Counted from the stretch's first letter, positions 9,548-20,748 are shown. The stretch is DNA of 64,000 bases from Knoellia sinensis KCTC 19936 (GCF_000768705.1 NZ_AVPJ01000003.1:124001-188000), one strand, 5' to 3'. Translations and numbers: made by a program. Notes: generated by a model from the sequence alone, not told the origin.

Positions 9548-9891
9548 AGGTCCTTGCCCGAGCGCACGCCAACGCGGGTGCGGGTCGCCTTCTGGCGGCC
9601 GTCGCGCTCAACGGTCTCGACGCGGGTCTTGGTACGGGTCGGCTTCTTGTCCTCGGGGTCGACGACCTGCACGTTGCTCACGTGGATCGGCGCCTCCTGG
9701 ACGATGAGGCCACCGGTCTGGCTGCCACGGGCAGTCTGGCCGGCCTTGGTGTGACGGGTGACGCGGTTGACACCCTCGACGAGGACGCGGCTCTTCTCGC
9801 GGTCGACGGAGATGACCTTGCCGGTCGTGCCCTTGTCCTTGCCGGCGAGCACCTGGACGGTGTCGCCCTTCTTGATGCGGAACTTCGACAT
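9544..9891 (-). CDS. rplX: 50S ribosomal protein L24
   Basis: uL24, an assembly-initiator protein, 115 residues, with a KOW motif near the N-terminus ([20 protein letters not shown]) and the conserved [12 protein letters not shown]. It starts two bases past the rplN stop. Confidence 0.97.
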   Translation of the reverse strand: MSKFRIKKGDTVQVLAGKDKGTTGKVISVDREKSRVLVEGVNRVTRHTKAGQTARGSQTGGLIVQEAPIHVSNVQVVDPEDKKPTRTKTRVETVERDGRQKATRTRVGVRSGKDL

Positions 9892-9893
9892 GG

Positions 9894-10262
9894 TCAGAGC
9901 ACCTCCGGGGCCAGCGAGATGATCTTCATGAACTTCTTGTCGCGCAGCTCACGACCCACCGGGCCGAAGATGCGGGTACCACGGGGGTCACCGTCGGTCT
10001 TGAGGATCACTGCGGCGTTCTCATCGAACTTGATGTAGGAACCGTCGGCGCGACGGCGCTCCTTCTTGGTGCGGACGATGACCGCCTTGACGACGTCGCC
10101 CTTCTTGACGTTGCCGCCGGGGATGGCGTCCTTCACCGTGGCGACGATCGTGTCGCCAATACCGGCATACCGGCGACCCGAGCCACCGAGAACACGGATG
10201 CACAAGATCTCCTTGGCACCAGTGTTGTCGGCGACGCGCACTCGCGACTCCTGCTGGATCAC
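9894..10262 (-). CDS. rplN: 50S ribosomal protein L14
   Basis: uL14 forms an intersubunit bridge and binds RsfS. It has 122 residues, starting [20 protein letters not shown], with [11 protein letters not shown]-like basic loop and the C-terminal [19 protein letters not shown] 104-base gap with a strong hairpin precedes it. Confidence 0.98.
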   Translation of the reverse strand: MIQQESRVRVADNTGAKEILCIRVLGGSGRRYAGIGDTIVATVKDAIPGGNVKKGDVVKAVIVRTKKERRRADGSYIKFDENAAVILKTDGDPRGTRIFGPVGRELRDKKFMKIISLAPEVL

Positions 10263-10338
10263 TTATCTGTCTCCTATACGTCGTGCTGGTTCTCTGCTTG
10301 GCCGCGGGGCGGCAGAGCCTGGCCGAACTTCGGGGGGC

Positions 10339-10360
10339 GCGGGGGGCCGAAGCCCCCCGC
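10339..10360 (-). terminator. UUCG-tetraloop hairpin between rpsQ and rplN
   Basis: Perfect 9-bp all-GC stem (GCGGGGGGC / GCCCCCCGC). Read on the transcribed strand the loop is TTCG, the exceptionally stable tetraloop. It lies just past the rpsQ stop. No U-run follows, so partial termination, pausing or mRNA end protection are all possible. Confidence 0.6.
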
Positions 10361-10366
10361 AAAGTT

Positions 10367-10657
10367 TTACTTGGCCTTCTCGAGGATCTCGACCACGCGC
10401 CAGCGCTTGGTCGCCGAGAGGGGGCGGGTCTCCATGATGAGGACGCGGTCACCGATGCCGGCAACGTTCTCCTCGTCGTGCGCCTTGACCTTGCTGGAGC
10501 GACGCAGCACCTTGCCGTAGAGCGCGTGCTTCACGCGGTCCTCGACCTCGACAACGACGGTCTTGTCCATCTTGTCGCTGACGACGTAGCCCTGGCGGGT
10601 CTTGCGGTAGTTGCGTGCCTCGGCAGCCACGGTCTCGTCCTTCACGTTCTCACTCAC
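10367..10657 (-). CDS. rpsQ: 30S ribosomal protein S17
   Basis: uS17, an early-assembly 16S binder, 96 residues. The core [20 protein letters not shown] and the C-terminal [18 protein letters not shown] identify it. Its start overlaps the rpmC stop by four bases. Confidence 0.97.
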   Translation of the reverse strand: MSENVKDETVAAEARNYRKTRQGYVVSDKMDKTVVVEVEDRVKHALYGKVLRRSSKVKAHDEENVAGIGDRVLIMETRPLSATKRWRVVEILEKAK

Positions 10658-10911
10658 TTGCTCTCCTCCGACTCGGCCGACTCGGCGGGAGCGGAACCAA
10701 TGCCAAGCTCGCGCTCACGCATCTCGGTGTAGATCCGGGCGATGTCCTTGCGGACGGCGCGGAGACGACCGTGGTTGTCGAGCTGTCCCGTTGCGGACTG
10801 GAACCGCAGGTTGAACAGCTCTTCCTTGGCCTTGCGCAGCTCGTCGACGAGACGGTCGTCGTCGAATCCACGCAGCTCCTTGGAGATCAGGTCCTTGGAA
10901 CCGACTGCCAT
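10654..10911 (-). CDS. rpmC: 50S ribosomal protein L29
   Basis: uL29 sits at the tunnel exit and is part of the trigger-factor/SRP docking site. At 85 residues it is slightly long owing to an acidic Ser/Glu tail ([11 protein letters not shown]). The core [20 protein letters not shown] and [13 protein letters not shown] is typical. Its start overlaps the rplP stop region by one base. Confidence 0.97.
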   Translation of the reverse strand: MAVGSKDLISKELRGFDDDRLVDELRKAKEELFNLRFQSATGQLDNHGRLRAVRKDIARIYTEMRERELGIGSAPAESAESEESK

Positions 10912-11330
10912 CAGAAGTCACCACCCTCACGCTGGACGAAGCGGCACTTCATCGGCAGCTTGTGCATGGCCAGGCGCATGGCTTCGCGCGCGACCTCTTC
11001 GGACACACCGGAGATCTCGAACATGATGCGTCCGGGCTTGACGTTGGCGATCCACCACTCGGGCGAACCCTTACCGGAACCCATGCGGGTCTCAGCCGGC
11101 TTCTTGGTCAGCGGGCGGTCGGGGTAGATGTTGATCCACACCTTTCCTCCACGCTTCATGTAGCGAGTCATCGCAATACGAGCGGACTCGATCTGGCGGT
11201 TGGTGACGTATGCCGGCTCGAGAGCCTGGAGGCCGTAGTCACCGAACGCGATGGTCGTCCCACCCTTGGCAGCGCCGGAACGACCCGGGTGGTGCTGCTT
11301 GCGGTGCTTGACGCGACGGGGAATCAACAT
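10911..11330 (-). CDS. rplP: 50S ribosomal protein L16
   Basis: uL16 contacts the A-site tRNA elbow. It has 139 residues, starting [16 protein letters not shown], with [20 protein letters not shown] and the C-terminal [13 protein letters not shown]. One-base overlap with the rpsC stop. Confidence 0.98.
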   Translation of the reverse strand: MLIPRRVKHRKQHHPGRSGAAKGGTTIAFGDYGLQALEPAYVTNRQIESARIAMTRYMKRGGKVWINIYPDRPLTKKPAETRMGSGKGSPEWWIANVKPGRIMFEISGVSEEVAREAMRLAMHKLPMKCRFVQREGGDF

Positions 11331-12139
11331 CAGTTGGACGCTCCCTCAGTGCTCTCCGCCGGGGCGGCGGCGGGGGCCTCGGTGGCCTGGCCTGCGTCCT
11401 GGCGGTCGCCGCGACGAGCGCGGGCAGGACGGTCGGCACCATCGCGACGCGGGCCGCGGCCCTGGCGCGGCGCGGTGGCCTGCTGGGCAGCGAGCTCACG
11501 CGCGGTGAGGTCACCCTTGTAGATCCAGACCTTCACGCCGATGCGGCCGAAGGTGGTGCGGGCCTCGTAGAAGCCCACGTCGATGTTCGCGCGAAGCGTG
11601 TGCAGCGGCACGCGACCCTCGCGGTAGAACTCGGTGCGCGACATCTCGGCGCCGCCGAGACGGCCGGAGACCTGGACGCGGATGCCCCTGGCACCGGCGC
11701 GGGTCGCCGACTGCATGCTCTTGCGCATGGCGCGACGGAACGAGACGCGAGCAGAGAGCTGCTCGGCGACGCCCTGGGCGACGAGCTGAGCATCGGTCTC
11801 GGGGTTCTTGACCTCGAGGATGTTCAGCTGGACCTGCTTGCCCGTGAGCTTCTCGAGCTCGCCGCGGATGCGGTCGGCCTCGGCGCCACGGCGACCGATG
11901 ACGATGCCGGGACGTGCCGTGTGGATGTCCACGCGGACGCGGTCACGGGTGCGCTCGATCTCGACCTTGGAGATGCCGGCGCGCTCCATGCCCTCGGACA
12001 TGAGCTTGCGGATGGCGACGTCTTCCTTGACGTAGTCGCGGTAGCGCTGACCCTCCTTGGTGGAGTCAGCGAACCAGCGGCTGCGGTGCTCGGACGTGAT
12101 ACCCAGACGGAAGCCGTGCGGGTTGACCTTCTGACCCAT
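11330..12139 (-). CDS. rpsC: 30S ribosomal protein S3
   Basis: uS3 forms the mRNA entry channel with S4 and S5. The KH domain is seen as [20 protein letters not shown]. The N-terminus is [14 protein letters not shown]. At 269 residues it carries a C-terminal extension of about 50 residues rich in Arg, Ala and Glu, common in actinobacteria. It abuts rplV. Confidence 0.97.
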   Translation of the reverse strand: MGQKVNPHGFRLGITSEHRSRWFADSTKEGQRYRDYVKEDVAIRKLMSEGMERAGISKVEIERTRDRVRVDIHTARPGIVIGRRGAEADRIRGELEKLTGKQVQLNILEVKNPETDAQLVAQGVAEQLSARVSFRRAMRKSMQSATRAGARGIRVQVSGRLGGAEMSRTEFYREGRVPLHTLRANIDVGFYEARTTFGRIGVKVWIYKGDLTARELAAQQATAPRQGRGPRRDGADRPARARRGDRQDAGQATEAPAAAPAESTEGASN

Positions 12140-12537
12140 TAGCGGTTGCCTCCCTTGCTGGGCTTGGGCGCGACGACCACGGTGATGTGGCTCGTGCGCT
12201 TGTTGATACGCGAGGCGCGACCCTGCGCACGCGGACGGAAACGCTTCATCGTGGCGCCCTCGTCGACGAAGGCGGACGTGATGACGAGCTCGCGCTCGTC
12301 GAAACGCTCGGCGGTCTTGTCGGCCTTGACCCGCGCGTTGGCGATGGCGCTCTCGAGCACCTTCAGGATCGGGTCGGACGCACCCTGCGGGGCGAAGCGC
12401 AGCGTGGCGATGGCCTCGCTGGCGTTCTTGCCGCGGATGAGGTCGATGACGCGACGCGCCTTCTGCGGGGTCACCCGGACGTGGCGGGCCTGGGCCCGGG
12501 CCTCCAGGGTGATCTCGGTGGTGGTGTTGGTGGCCAT
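12139..12537 (-). CDS. rplV: 50S ribosomal protein L22
   Basis: uL22 lines the peptide exit tunnel. It has 132 residues with [20 protein letters not shown] and the beta-hairpin/tail [20 protein letters not shown]. Its start abuts the rpsS stop. Confidence 0.98.
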   Translation of the reverse strand: MATNTTTEITLEARAQARHVRVTPQKARRVIDLIRGKNASEAIATLRFAPQGASDPILKVLESAIANARVKADKTAERFDERELVITSAFVDEGATMKRFRPRAQGRASRINKRTSHITVVVAPKPSKGGNR

Positions 12538-12818
12538 CAGCGGCGCCGGCCCTTCTTGTCGTCCTTCACGTGACCCTTGAAGGTGCGCGTGGGTGCGAAC
12601 TCGCCGAGCTTGTGGCCGACCATCGACTCGGTGACGAACACCGGGACGTGCTTGCGGCCGTCGTGGACGGCGAGGGTGTGGCCGAGCATGTCCGGGCTGA
12701 TGACCGAACGGCGCGACCAGGTCTTGATGACGTTCTTGGTGCCCGCTTCGTTCTGGACGTCCACCTTCTTCTGAAGGTGGTCGTCGATGAAGGGGCCCTT
12801 CTTCAAGCTACGAGGCAT
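12537..12818 (-). CDS. rpsS: 30S ribosomal protein S19
   Basis: uS19 forms the head of the small subunit with S13. It has 93 residues, starting [38 protein letters not shown] and [14 protein letters not shown] are diagnostic. It begins 18 bases after rplB. Confidence 0.98.
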   Translation of the reverse strand: MPRSLKKGPFIDDHLQKKVDVQNEAGTKNVIKTWSRRSVISPDMLGHTLAVHDGRKHVPVFVTESMVGHKLGEFAPTRTFKGHVKDDKKGRRR

Positions 12819-12836
12819 GTGTCAATGGCTCCTATG

Positions 12837-13673
12837 TCAGCGCTTCTTGCCGGTGCGGCGTCGGCGGACGATCATCTTGTCGCTCGGCTTGCCGGGGCGA
12901 CGGGTGCGGCCCTCCGGCTTGCCCCAGGGGCTCACCGGGTGACGGCCACCGGAGGTGCGGCCTTCGCCACCACCGTGCGGGTGGTCGACCGGGTTCATGA
13001 CGACACCACGGACGGTCGGGCGCTTGCCCTTCCAGCGCATGCGGCCGGCCTTGCCCCAGTTGATGTTGGACTGCTCGGCGTTGCCGACCTCGCCGATCGT
13101 CGCGCGGCAGCGCGCGTCGACGTTGCGGATCTCACCGGACGGCATACGCAGCTGGGCGTAGGGACCGTCCTTGGCGACGAGCTGGACCCGGACGCCGGCC
13201 GAACGCGCGATCTTCGCGCCGCCACCGGGGCGGAGCTCGACGGCGTGGATGACCGTACCCGTCGGGATGTTGCGCAGCGGCAGGCTGTTGCCGGGCTTGA
13301 TGTCAGCGCCGGGGCCGTTCTCGATGTTGGCGCCCTGCTCCAGACCCTTGGGGGCCAGGATGTAGCGCTTCTCGCCGTCGGCGTAGTGCAGCAGCGCGAT
13401 GCGGGCGGTGCGGTTGGGGTCGTACTCGATGTGAGCGACCTTGGCCGGGATGCCGTCCTTGTCGTGGCGACGGAAGTCGATGAGGCGGTAGGCGCGCTTG
13501 TGGCCACCACCGATGTGACGCGTCGTGATGCGGCCGTTGTTGTTGCGACCACCGCTCTTGGTGAGCGGGCGGACCAGCGACTTCTCAGGCGTGGTGCGCG
13601 TGATCTCGACGAAGTCGGCGACGCTTGAGCCGCGACGGCCAGGCGTCGTCGGCTTGTACTTGCGGATACCCAT
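12837..13673 (-). CDS. rplB: 50S ribosomal protein L2
   Basis: uL2 is near the peptidyl-transferase centre. With the ATG at 13673 the protein is [17 protein letters not shown] and 278 residues, the standard length; the ORF stays open upstream to 13793 but that extension has no homology. [20 protein letters not shown] carries the conserved His close to the catalytic centre. Confidence 0.98.
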   Translation of the reverse strand: MGIRKYKPTTPGRRGSSVADFVEITRTTPEKSLVRPLTKSGGRNNNGRITTRHIGGGHKRAYRLIDFRRHDKDGIPAKVAHIEYDPNRTARIALLHYADGEKRYILAPKGLEQGANIENGPGADIKPGNSLPLRNIPTGTVIHAVELRPGGGAKIARSAGVRVQLVAKDGPYAQLRMPSGEIRNVDARCRATIGEVGNAEQSNINWGKAGRMRWKGKRPTVRGVVMNPVDHPHGGGEGRTSGGRHPVSPWGKPEGRTRRPGKPSDKMIVRRRRTGKKR

Positions 13674-13704
13674 GTCGTGTTTCCTTAAGTTCCTCAGTCG
13701 TCTC

Positions 13705-14013
13705 TCAGGCGCCGGCGCTGCCGAAGATGTCGATCGTGCCCTCGCGGAGGGTGACGATCGCGCGCTTGGTGTCCTTGCGCTTGCCCAGGCCAAAGCGCGT
13801 ACGACGCGTCTTGCCCTTGCGGTTCAGCGTGTGGACCGAGTCGACCTTGACGCCGAAGATGTTCTCCACGGCGATCTTGATCTCGGTCTTGTTGGCACGC
13901 GGGTCCACGATGAACGTGTACTTGCCCTCGTCGAGGAGTCCGTAGGACTTCTCGGAGACGACCGGTGCGATCAGGATGTCGCGGGGGTCCTTACCCGTGA
14001 TTGCGGAGCTCAC
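13705..14013 (-). CDS. rplW: 50S ribosomal protein L23
   Basis: uL23, the main tunnel-exit docking protein, 102 residues, with [20 protein letters not shown] and [15 protein letters not shown]. It overlaps the rplD stop by four bases. Confidence 0.97.
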   Translation of the reverse strand: MSSAITGKDPRDILIAPVVSEKSYGLLDEGKYTFIVDPRANKTEIKIAVENIFGVKVDSVHTLNRKGKTRRTRFGLGKRKDTKRAIVTLREGTIDIFGSAGA

Positions 14014-15026
14014 TTCTCCTCCTCGGAGATCTGCTGGGCGGCCTCGCCACCGGCGGGGACAAACCCGGCGGCCTTGGCGGCGTCCGCGCTGCGGAACCAG
14101 ACCTCGGCCTCAGTGGCGTCGTACCAGCGCGAACCGGGCACGTGGTACTTCATCGAGTCCTTGTTGCCCTTGACGTCGAAGCCCTCGGGAGCGGAACCGT
14201 CCTCGAGCTTGGCGTGGCTGTCGGGGCCGAAGCCCTCAGCGGCGTCCTCGGCCGGAGCCTCGGTGACCTCGGCCTCGGCCTCGGCCTCGGCCTCGACGAC
14301 CTTGGCCGGCTTCTCAGCCTTGGCCGGCTTCTCAGCCTTGTCGGCCTTCGGCGCCTTCGCGGCCTTGGCCGGCTTCTCGGCGGCGGCCTCGACAACCTCG
14401 ACCTTGACGTCGGCGGCCTGGGTCTTGGCGACCGGACCGGCAACGAACGTGTCGAGCGCGGCCTGGGTGAAGACCACGTCGTCGGCGCAGAGGACGTCGT
14501 AGGTGTTGAGCTGGTCGACCGCGATGACGTGGACGTGGTCCAGGTTGCGAACCGACTTCATCGACACGACGTCGCTGCGGTCGAGCACGACCAGGAGGTT
14601 CGCGCGCTCGGTCAGACCCGAGAGCAGCGAAACGGCTTCCTTGGTCGAGGGGGCGTCACCCTGGACGAGCGAGGCCACGACGTGGATACGGCCGTGACGC
14701 GCCCGGTCGGAGAGGGCACCGCGCAGGGCGGCAGCCTTCATCTTCTTGGGGGTGCGCTGCGAGTAGTCACGCGGCGTGGGGCCGTGGACGACGCCACCGC
14801 CGGTCCAGTGCGGCGCGCGGGTCGAGCCCGCACGGGCGCGGCCGGTGCCTTTCTGGCGGTGCGGCTTGCGTCCACCACCGCGGACCTCGCCGCGGGACTT
14901 GGTCGAGTGCGTGCCCTGGCGCGCGGCGGCGAGCTGGGCGACGACGACCTGGTGGATGAGCGGGACGTTGGTCTGCACGTCGAAGATCTCGGCGGGCAGG
15001 TCGGCCTTGACGATCTGTGCGGTCAT
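14010..15026 (-). CDS. rplD: 50S ribosomal protein L4 with long C-terminal extension
   Basis: uL4 lines the exit tunnel and in E. coli represses the S10 operon. Residues 1 to about 200 are a complete L4 ([18 protein letters not shown] at 50-67, the [12 protein letters not shown] helix, a C-terminal Rossmann-like half). The protein then continues for about 138 residues: a Lys/Ala/Glu-rich linker (201-262) and a compact tail (about 266-338) with [20 protein letters not shown] near 287-306. This tail resembles the small actinobacterial sunset-type C-terminal domain; that match is from memory. The ATG at 15026 has AGGGAG about ten bases upstream; a GTG at 15035 overlapping the rplC stop is the alternative. 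Confidence 0.94.
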   Translation of the reverse strand: MTAQIVKADLPAEIFDVQTNVPLIHQVVVAQLAAARQGTHSTKSRGEVRGGGRKPHRQKGTGRARAGSTRAPHWTGGGVVHGPTPRDYSQRTPKKMKAAALRGALSDRARHGRIHVVASLVQGDAPSTKEAVSLLSGLTERANLLVVLDRSDVVSMKSVRNLDHVHVIAVDQLNTYDVLCADDVVFTQAALDTFVAGPVAKTQAADVKVEVVEAAAEKPAKAAKAPKADKAEKPAKAEKPAKVVEAEAEAEAEVTEAPAEDAAEGFGPDSHAKLEDGSAPEGFDVKGNKDSMKYHVPGSRWYDATEAEVWFRSADAAKAAGFVPAGGEAAQQISEEEK

Positions 15027-15031
15027 CGAGG

Positions 15032-15688
15032 TCACGCTCCCTTCACGGCGTTGCGAACGAGCACAACCGCACCGCGGGGACCGGGGACGGCGCCCTTGAC
15101 GAGCAGCAGGCCCTTCTCGGCGTCCACGGCGTGGATCGTGAGGTTCTGGGTGGTCTGGCGCACGCCACCCATGCGGCCGGCCATGCGCATGCCCTTGAAG
15201 ACACGACCCGGGGTGGCGCAGCCACCGATGGAGCCCGGCTTGCGGTGGTTCTTGTGTGCACCGTGGGAGGACGAGACGCCGTGGAAGCCGTGACGCTTCA
15301 TGACACCGGCGAAGCCCTTGCCCTTGGTGGTGCCGGAGACGTCGACGGCCTGACCGGCCTCGAACGTCTCGGCGGTGAGCTCCTGACCCAGCGAGTACTC
15401 GGCAGCGTCCGCGGTGCGGAGCTCGACGAGGTGACGGCGCGGCGTGACGCCGGCCTTCTCGAAGTGGCCGGTGAGCGGCTTGGTCACCTTGCGCGGGTCG
15501 ATCGCACCGAAGGCGATCTGCACGGCGCTGTAGCCATCGGTCTCGGCGTTGCGCACCTGCGTGACGACGCAGGGGCCGGCCTCGATGACGGTGACGGGGA
15601 CGAGCCGGTTGTCGGCGTCCCACACCTGGGTCATGCCGAGCTTCTTGCCCAGCACACCCTTCACGGTCTTGGTAGCAATGTCAGTCAT
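15032..15688 (-). CDS. rplC: 50S ribosomal protein L3
   Basis: uL3, an early-assembly protein reaching the peptidyl-transferase centre. It has 218 residues with [14 protein letters not shown] at the start and the [20 protein letters not shown] loop, including the Gln/His tip. It starts 10 bases after rpsJ. Confidence 0.98.
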   Translation of the reverse strand: MTDIATKTVKGVLGKKLGMTQVWDADNRLVPVTVIEAGPCVVTQVRNAETDGYSAVQIAFGAIDPRKVTKPLTGHFEKAGVTPRRHLVELRTADAAEYSLGQELTAETFEAGQAVDVSGTTKGKGFAGVMKRHGFHGVSSSHGAHKNHRKPGSIGGCATPGRVFKGMRMAGRMGGVRQTTQNLTIHAVDAEKGLLLVKGAVPGPRGAVVLVRNAVKGA

Positions 15689-15698
15689 CAGTCAACCC

Positions 15699-16007
15699 TC
15701 AGAGCTTGATCTCGATGTTGACGTCAGCCGGCAGATCGAGTCGCATCAACGAGTCGACAGCCTTGGGCGTCGGGTCGATGATGTCGATGAGGCGCTTGTG
15801 GGTGCGCATCTCGAAGTGCTCGCGGCTGTCCTTGTACTTGTGCGGCGAACGGATGACCACGAAGACGTTCTTCTCCGTGGGCAGCGGCACAGGGCCGACC
15901 ACCGTCGCGCCGGCACGGGTCACCGTGTCGACGATCTTCCGCGCCGAGTTGTCGATGACCTCGTGGTCATACGACTTCAAGCGGATGCGGATCTTCTGTC
16001 CCGCCAT
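15699..16007 (-). CDS. rpsJ: 30S ribosomal protein S10
   Basis: uS10/NusE acts in the ribosome and in NusB/NusG antitermination. It has 102 residues with [20 protein letters not shown] and [16 protein letters not shown]. It is the first gene of the S10 superoperon; its promoter must lie in the 480-base gap upstream. Confidence 0.98.
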   Translation of the reverse strand: MAGQKIRIRLKSYDHEVIDNSARKIVDTVTRAGATVVGPVPLPTEKNVFVVIRSPHKYKDSREHFEMRTHKRLIDIIDPTPKAVDSLMRLDLPADVNIEIKL

Positions 16008-16490
16008 CTTGGCTTCCGTCTCTCTCTCGCCGTCTTCTTACTTCTGTCATGTGCCGGTCCCGGCTCCGACCCCCGAGGTCGGGCGTGTCGCGCCCGCTCC
16101 GCGGCCCGATGGCATACGCATTCCTGCGTCGTACCGTCGGATGGTTCGAAACTTCCGGTGAACCGGGTTTGCCTTGGGCCTGCCGTGTGTCGCCCCGGCG
16201 CCTGGCCGGTTCGGTGTGTTGTCACGAGCAGTGGCGGCCGCGCATCTCTCGAGAGGTCGAGGGGACGCACATCCGCACCAAGCAACCCGCCAAGTGTGCC
16301 AGAGCGGAGGGCGACCTACCAAATCGAGGTGGCGAGGCACGGCATACCGGCACAGATGGCGCGTCGCCGTGGCGAGTTTCCTGCCCAAAGCCGTGACGTA
16401 TGCCGTCCGCTCACCTTCGCGCTTCCCCGCCCTTCGGCGGTCCTCCCGTTCGAATCGTGGCGTCTCCTGACCGAACCTGTCGTGGACCGG
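16008..16490. other. S10 leader / intergenic region
   Basis: 483 bases without a convincing gene; the ORFs present are off-frame and low-complexity. It contains three CGGCATAC-type words (16111, 16341, 16398), one inside an 18-base string, GACGTATGCCGTCCGCTC at 16395, identical to the start of mceE. The S10 operon promoter and any L4-dependent leader are expected here, but no clear -35/-10 pair could be assigned by eye. Confidence 0.6.
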
Positions 16491-17176
16491 TCAGTCCGTT
16501 CCGCCGTCAGGCGAAGGCCGACGTGCCTGCGACAGGGCCCACTCGTCCCAGACGGTCAGTTGGTCACTCGGTTGGACCGCCGCCGCACCCGGCAACCGCT
16601 CGAGAACCCGGTCCACCAACGCATCTGGCCCGCCGACGAACGTTGCGACCAGGTCCGTGTCACCTCCCACGAGCCACTCGCGTGAGGTCGGCCAGAAGAG
16701 GTCGGGAGACAGGCCCCACCGCTGGTGGGGCACGTCCAGAACGTCCAGATCGTCGATGGTGGCCTCGAACAGCAGGTAGCCACGGTGAGGCAGCTGAAGT
16801 CGAGGCAGTTCCTCCACCTCTGGGGGAAGGCCGCAGGCACTGGCGACTGCTCGCCGGTGGCAAGATCGAAGGTCACGGCGCCCACGCCGAAGAGCCCGCC
16901 GTACCCCTCCCACAGGCCCGCCACGCACGGACCCGCATCGTCGCCGATGGCACCTCGCAGAGCCGAAGACAGCTGCCGCGGGAGATCTTCATCAGGCACG
17001 TCCCCAGGCTCGAGCGCGACGTGAGGAATGACGGCATACGCATCGAAGGTCTCGCCGACGACCGCGCCCACGGTCCCCCACGTGCCGAGCAAGGGCGCGA
17101 TCCACTCCCCCTCGCGCGCGGACGCGGGCATGAGGTCACCCCAGGAACGGATCGGCATAGAGGCAGGATGCCGCAC
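16491..17176 (-). pseudogene. Frameshifted hypothetical protein (two overlapping frames)
   Basis: The N-terminal half is read from 17176 (about REGEWIAPLLGTWGTVGAVV through AVTFDLATGEQSPVP). The C-terminal half lies in the next frame (GLPPEVEELPRLQLPHRGYL, LVATFVGGPDALVDRVLE, WDEWAL, stop at 16491). Together they match the layout of a common uncharacterised actinobacterial family that has GTVG..VGE.F.AYA, HRGYLLFE and LVATFVGG..AL boxes. The switch falls near a CCCCC run at about 16832. It may be a real one-base indel (pseudogene) or a sequencing error. Confidence 0.65.
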
Positions 17177-17227
17177 CTCGCCCCTGCGACGAGGCTGTGC
17201 ACGGCTGGCACCAGCCGCGGCATGCGG

Positions 17228-17261
17228 AAGGGCCCCGCCTGCCGAAGCAGACGGGGCCCTT
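17228..17261 (-). terminator. Terminator hairpin after tuf
   Basis: Arms AAGGGCCCCG / CGGGGCCCTT (10 bp) around a 14-base loop that itself contains CTGC-CGAA-GCAG. It lies 36 bases past the tuf stop on the transcribed strand. There is no strong U tract. Confidence 0.7.
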
Positions 17262-17296
17262 CTCGAGTGCGTCAGTGACGCAGTCGGTCAGTCAGA

Positions 17297-18493
17297 TCAC
17301 TTGGTGATCTTGGTGACGCGACCGGCGCCGACGGTCCGGCCACCCTCACGGATGGCGAACTTGAGGCCCTCTTCCATGGCGATCGGCTGGATGAGCTCGA
17401 CCGACATCTCGGTGTTGTCACCGGGCATGACCATCTCGGTGCCCTCGGGCAGCGTGACGACGCCGGTGACGTCCGTGGTGCGGAAGTAGAACTGCGGGCG
17501 GTAGTTGTCGTAGAACGGCGTGTGACGGCCGCCCTCGTCCTTGGAGAGGATGACAACGTTGGCCTCGAAGTTCGTGTGCGGGGTGATCGAGCCCGGCTTG
17601 ACGATGACCTGGCCACGCTCCACCTCCTCGCGCTTGATGCCACGGATGAGGAGGCCGACGTTCTCGCCAGCGCGACCCTCGTCGAGGAGCTTGCGGAACA
17701 TCTCGATGCCGGTGACCGTGGTCTTGGTCGCGGGACCCTCGTGGATACCGACGATCTCGACGTCCTCGTTCACGTTGAGGACACCGCGCTCGATACGACC
17801 GGTGACAACGGTGCCACGACCGGTGATCGTGAAGACGTCCTCGACGGGCATGAGGAACGGCTTGTCGATGTCGCGCTCGGGCTCCGGGATCGACTCGTCG
17901 ACCGCGTCCATGAGCTCGATGACCGTGTTGCCCCACTCGGCGTCGCCCTCGAGCGCCTTGAGCGCCGAGACCTTCACCACGGGGACGTCGTCGCCGGGGA
18001 ACTCGTAGGTCGAGAGGAGCTCACGAACCTCCATCTCGACGAGCTCGAGGAGCTCCTCGTCCTCGACCATGTCGGCCTTGTTGAGCGCCACGACGATGTA
18101 GGGGACACCAACCTGGCGGGCCAGGATGATGTGCTCCTTCGTCTGCGGCATGGGGCCGTCGGTGGCGGCGACGACGAGAATCGCACCGTCCATCTGGGCC
18201 GCACCCGTGATCATGTTCTTCACGTAGTCCGCGTGACCGGGGCAGTCAACGTGCGCGTAGTGACGCTTCTCGGTCTGGTACTCGATGTGCGCGATGGAGA
18301 TGGTGATACCGCGCTGCTTCTCCTCGGGCGCCTTGTCGATGTCGTCGAACGCGAACTGCGGGTTCAGGTCCGGGTACTTGTCGTGCAGGACCTTGGAGAT
18401 CGCAGCCGTCAGCGTCGTCTTACCGTGGTCGATGTGACCAATGGTGCCGATGTTGACGTGCGGCTTGGTCCGCTCGAACTTTGCCTTCGCCAC
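17297..18493 (-). CDS. tuf: Elongation factor Tu
   Basis: GTPase that delivers aminoacyl-tRNA to the ribosome. It has 398 residues. G1 is [10 protein letters not shown]3 is [10 protein letters not shown]4 is NKAD, and the C-terminal beta barrels end in [15 protein letters not shown]. It is last in the rpsL-rpsG-fusA-tuf operon, with a 137-base gap after fusA that may hold its own promoter; a TAGACT box lies just past the fusA stop. It is the only tuf in the window. Confidence 0.98.
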   Translation of the reverse strand: MAKAKFERTKPHVNIGTIGHIDHGKTTLTAAISKVLHDKYPDLNPQFAFDDIDKAPEEKQRGITISIAHIEYQTEKRHYAHVDCPGHADYVKNMITGAAQMDGAILVVAATDGPMPQTKEHIILARQVGVPYIVVALNKADMVEDEELLELVEMEVRELLSTYEFPGDDVPVVKVSALKALEGDAEWGNTVIELMDAVDESIPEPERDIDKPFLMPVEDVFTITGRGTVVTGRIERGVLNVNEDVEIVGIHEGPATKTTVTGIEMFRKLLDEGRAGENVGLLIRGIKREEVERGQVIVKPGSITPHTNFEANVVILSKDEGGRHTPFYDNYRPQFYFRTTDVTGVVTLPEGTEMVMPGDNTEMSVELIQPIAMEEGLKFAIREGGRTVGAGRVTKITK

Positions 18494-18630
18494 TTGATGT
18501 CCTCCTCAGGACTCTTCTTGGTGAAACGCTTCACGACCTGGCAGGACGTGGCGTCGTACTTGGGGTGTGGTTGGTCTGGAACTGTGGCTTGCGCCGTGTG
18601 CCAGACCCGGACCAGCGACCAGTCTAGCGG

Positions 18631-20748
18631 TCACTCGCCTCGGGTCTTGGCGATGATCTCTTCGGCCACGGACTTGGGAACCTCGGCGTAGGAGTCGAAC
18701 TCCATCGAGTAGTTCGCCCGGCCCTGCGTCTTCGACCGGAGGTCGCCGACGTAACCGAACATCTCCGACAGCGGGACAAGGCCCTTGACGACCTTGGCAC
18801 CGCTGATGTCCTCCATGGCCTGGATGTGGCCACGGCGCGAGTTGATGTCGCCGATGACGTCGCCCATGTACTCCTCGGGCGTACGCACCTCAACGGCCAT
18901 CATCGGCTCGAGGAGCACGGGGTCGGCCTTGCGGACGGCCTCCTTGAGTGCCATCGAGCCAGCGATCTTGAACGCCATCTCCGAGGAGTCGACGTCGTGG
19001 TAGGCACCATCGAGCAGCGAGGCCTTGATGCCCACGAGCGGGTAGCCGGCGAGCACGCCGTACTGCATCGCGTCCTGGATACCGGCGTCGACCGACGGGA
19101 TGTACTCGCGCGGGACGCGACCACCGGTGACCTTGTTGTCGAACTCGTAGAGCTCGCCACCCTCGGTGGTGTCGAGGGGCTCGAGGCTGATCTGCACCTT
19201 GGCGAACTGACCGGATCCACCGGTCTGCTTCTTGTGGGTGTAGTCGTGCTTCTCGACCGTGCGACGGATGGTCTCGCGGTAGGCGACCTGCGGCTTGCCG
19301 ACGTTGGCCTCGACCTTGAACTCGCGCTTCATGCGGTCGACGAGGATGTCGAGGTGGAGCTCGCCCATGCCGGCGATGATCGTCTGGCCCGTGTCCTCGT
19401 CGAGGTGGACCTGGAAGGTCGGGTCCTCGGCCGAGAGCTTCTGGATGGCCGTGGAGAGCTTCTCCTGGTCACCCTTGGTCTTGGGCTCGATCGCGACCTG
19501 GATGACCGGGTCGGGGAACGACATCGACTCGAGGACGATCTGGTTGTCCGGGTCGCTCAGGGTGTCACCGGTGGTGGTGTCCTTGAGGCCGATCGCGGCG
19601 TAGATGTGACCCGCGAGGGCCTCCTCGACCGGGTTCTCCTTGTTGGCGTGCATCTGGAAGAGCTTGCCGACGCGCTCCTTGCGGCCCTTGGTCGTGTTGA
19701 CGACCGGCGAGCCGGCGGCGATGCGACCGGAGTAGACGCGGATGAAGGTGAGCGTGCCGAAGAACGGGTGCGCGGCAACCTTGAACGCGAGGGCGGAGAA
19801 GGGCTCGTCCTTGGACGGCTTGCGGGTCATCTCGACCGTCTCGTCGCCGGCCTTGTGTCCCACCATGGCGGGAACGTCGAGCGGCGAGGGGAGGTAGTCG
19901 ACGACCGCGTCGAGCATCGGCTGAACGCCACGGTTCTTGAACGCCGAGCCACAGAGGATCGGGTAGAGCTCCGAGGTGACGGTCAGCTGGCGGATGCCGG
20001 CCTTGATCTCGGCGACCGTGAGCTCCTCGCCGCTGAGGTACTTCTCCATGAGCTCGTCGTCGGACTCGGCGACACGCTCGATGAGGTGGTGGCGGTACTC
20101 CTCGGCCTTGGCCTGGAGGTCCGCGGGGATCTCCTGGACTTCGTACTTGGCGCCCATGGTCACGTCACCCTTGGCGTCGCCGGGCCACACGAGGGCGCGC
20201 ATCTCGACGAGGTCGATGACGCCGATGAAGTCGTTCTCGGCACCGATGGGGAGCTGGATGACGAGCGGCTCCGCACCGAGGCGGTCCTTGATCGTCTGCA
20301 CGGTGAAGTAGAAGTCCGCGCCGAGCTTGTCCATCTTGTTGACGAACGCGATGCGGGGGACGTCGTACTTGTCGGCCTGACGCCACACGGTCTCGGACTG
20401 GGGCTCGACGCCCTCCTTGCCGTCGAACACGGCAACGGCACCGTCGAGGACGCGCAGCGAGCGCTCAACCTCAACGGTGAAGTCGACGTGACCGGGGGTG
20501 TCGATGATGTTGACCTGGTTGTTGTTCCAGAAAGAGGTCACGGCGGCAGACGTGATCGTGATGCCGCGCTCCTTCTCCTGCTCCATCCAGTCGGTCGTGG
20601 AGGCGCCGTCGTGCGTCTCACCGATCTTGTGGTTGACGCCGGTGTAGAAGAGGATGCGCTCCGTCGTCGTCGTCTTGCCGGCGTCGATGTGCGCCATGAT
20701 GCCGATGTTGCGGACCTTCGTCAGGTCCGTCAGGACGTCGAGTGCCAC
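18631..20748 (-). CDS. fusA: Elongation factor G
   Basis: Translocation GTPase, 705 residues, five domains. G1 [16 protein letters not shown]3 DTPGHVDF, G4 NKMDKLGA; domain IV has [11 protein letters not shown] and domain V ends with the [17 protein letters not shown] type sequence. It is encoded between rpsG and tuf, as in the str operon. Confidence 0.98.
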   Translation of the reverse strand: MALDVLTDLTKVRNIGIMAHIDAGKTTTTERILFYTGVNHKIGETHDGASTTDWMEQEKERGITITSAAVTSFWNNNQVNIIDTPGHVDFTVEVERSLRVLDGAVAVFDGKEGVEPQSETVWRQADKYDVPRIAFVNKMDKLGADFYFTVQTIKDRLGAEPLVIQLPIGAENDFIGVIDLVEMRALVWPGDAKGDVTMGAKYEVQEIPADLQAKAEEYRHHLIERVAESDDELMEKYLSGEELTVAEIKAGIRQLTVTSELYPILCGSAFKNRGVQPMLDAVVDYLPSPLDVPAMVGHKAGDETVEMTRKPSKDEPFSALAFKVAAHPFFGTLTFIRVYSGRIAAGSPVVNTTKGRKERVGKLFQMHANKENPVEEALAGHIYAAIGLKDTTTGDTLSDPDNQIVLESMSFPDPVIQVAIEPKTKGDQEKLSTAIQKLSAEDPTFQVHLDEDTGQTIIAGMGELHLDILVDRMKREFKVEANVGKPQVAYRETIRRTVEKHDYTHKKQTGGSGQFAKVQISLEPLDTTEGGELYEFDNKVTGGRVPREYIPSVDAGIQDAMQYGVLAGYPLVGIKASLLDGAYHDVDSSEMAFKIAGSMALKEAVRKADPVLLEPMMAVEVRTPEEYMGDVIGDINSRRGHIQAMEDISGAKVVKGLVPLSEMFGYVGDLRSKTQGRANYSMEFDSYAEVPKSVAEEIIAKTRGE

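Noticed and set aside
14010-15623. A 537-residue reading frame over rplC and rplD
   Set aside because: The upstream part is an off-frame shadow of rplC; L4 starts at 15026.
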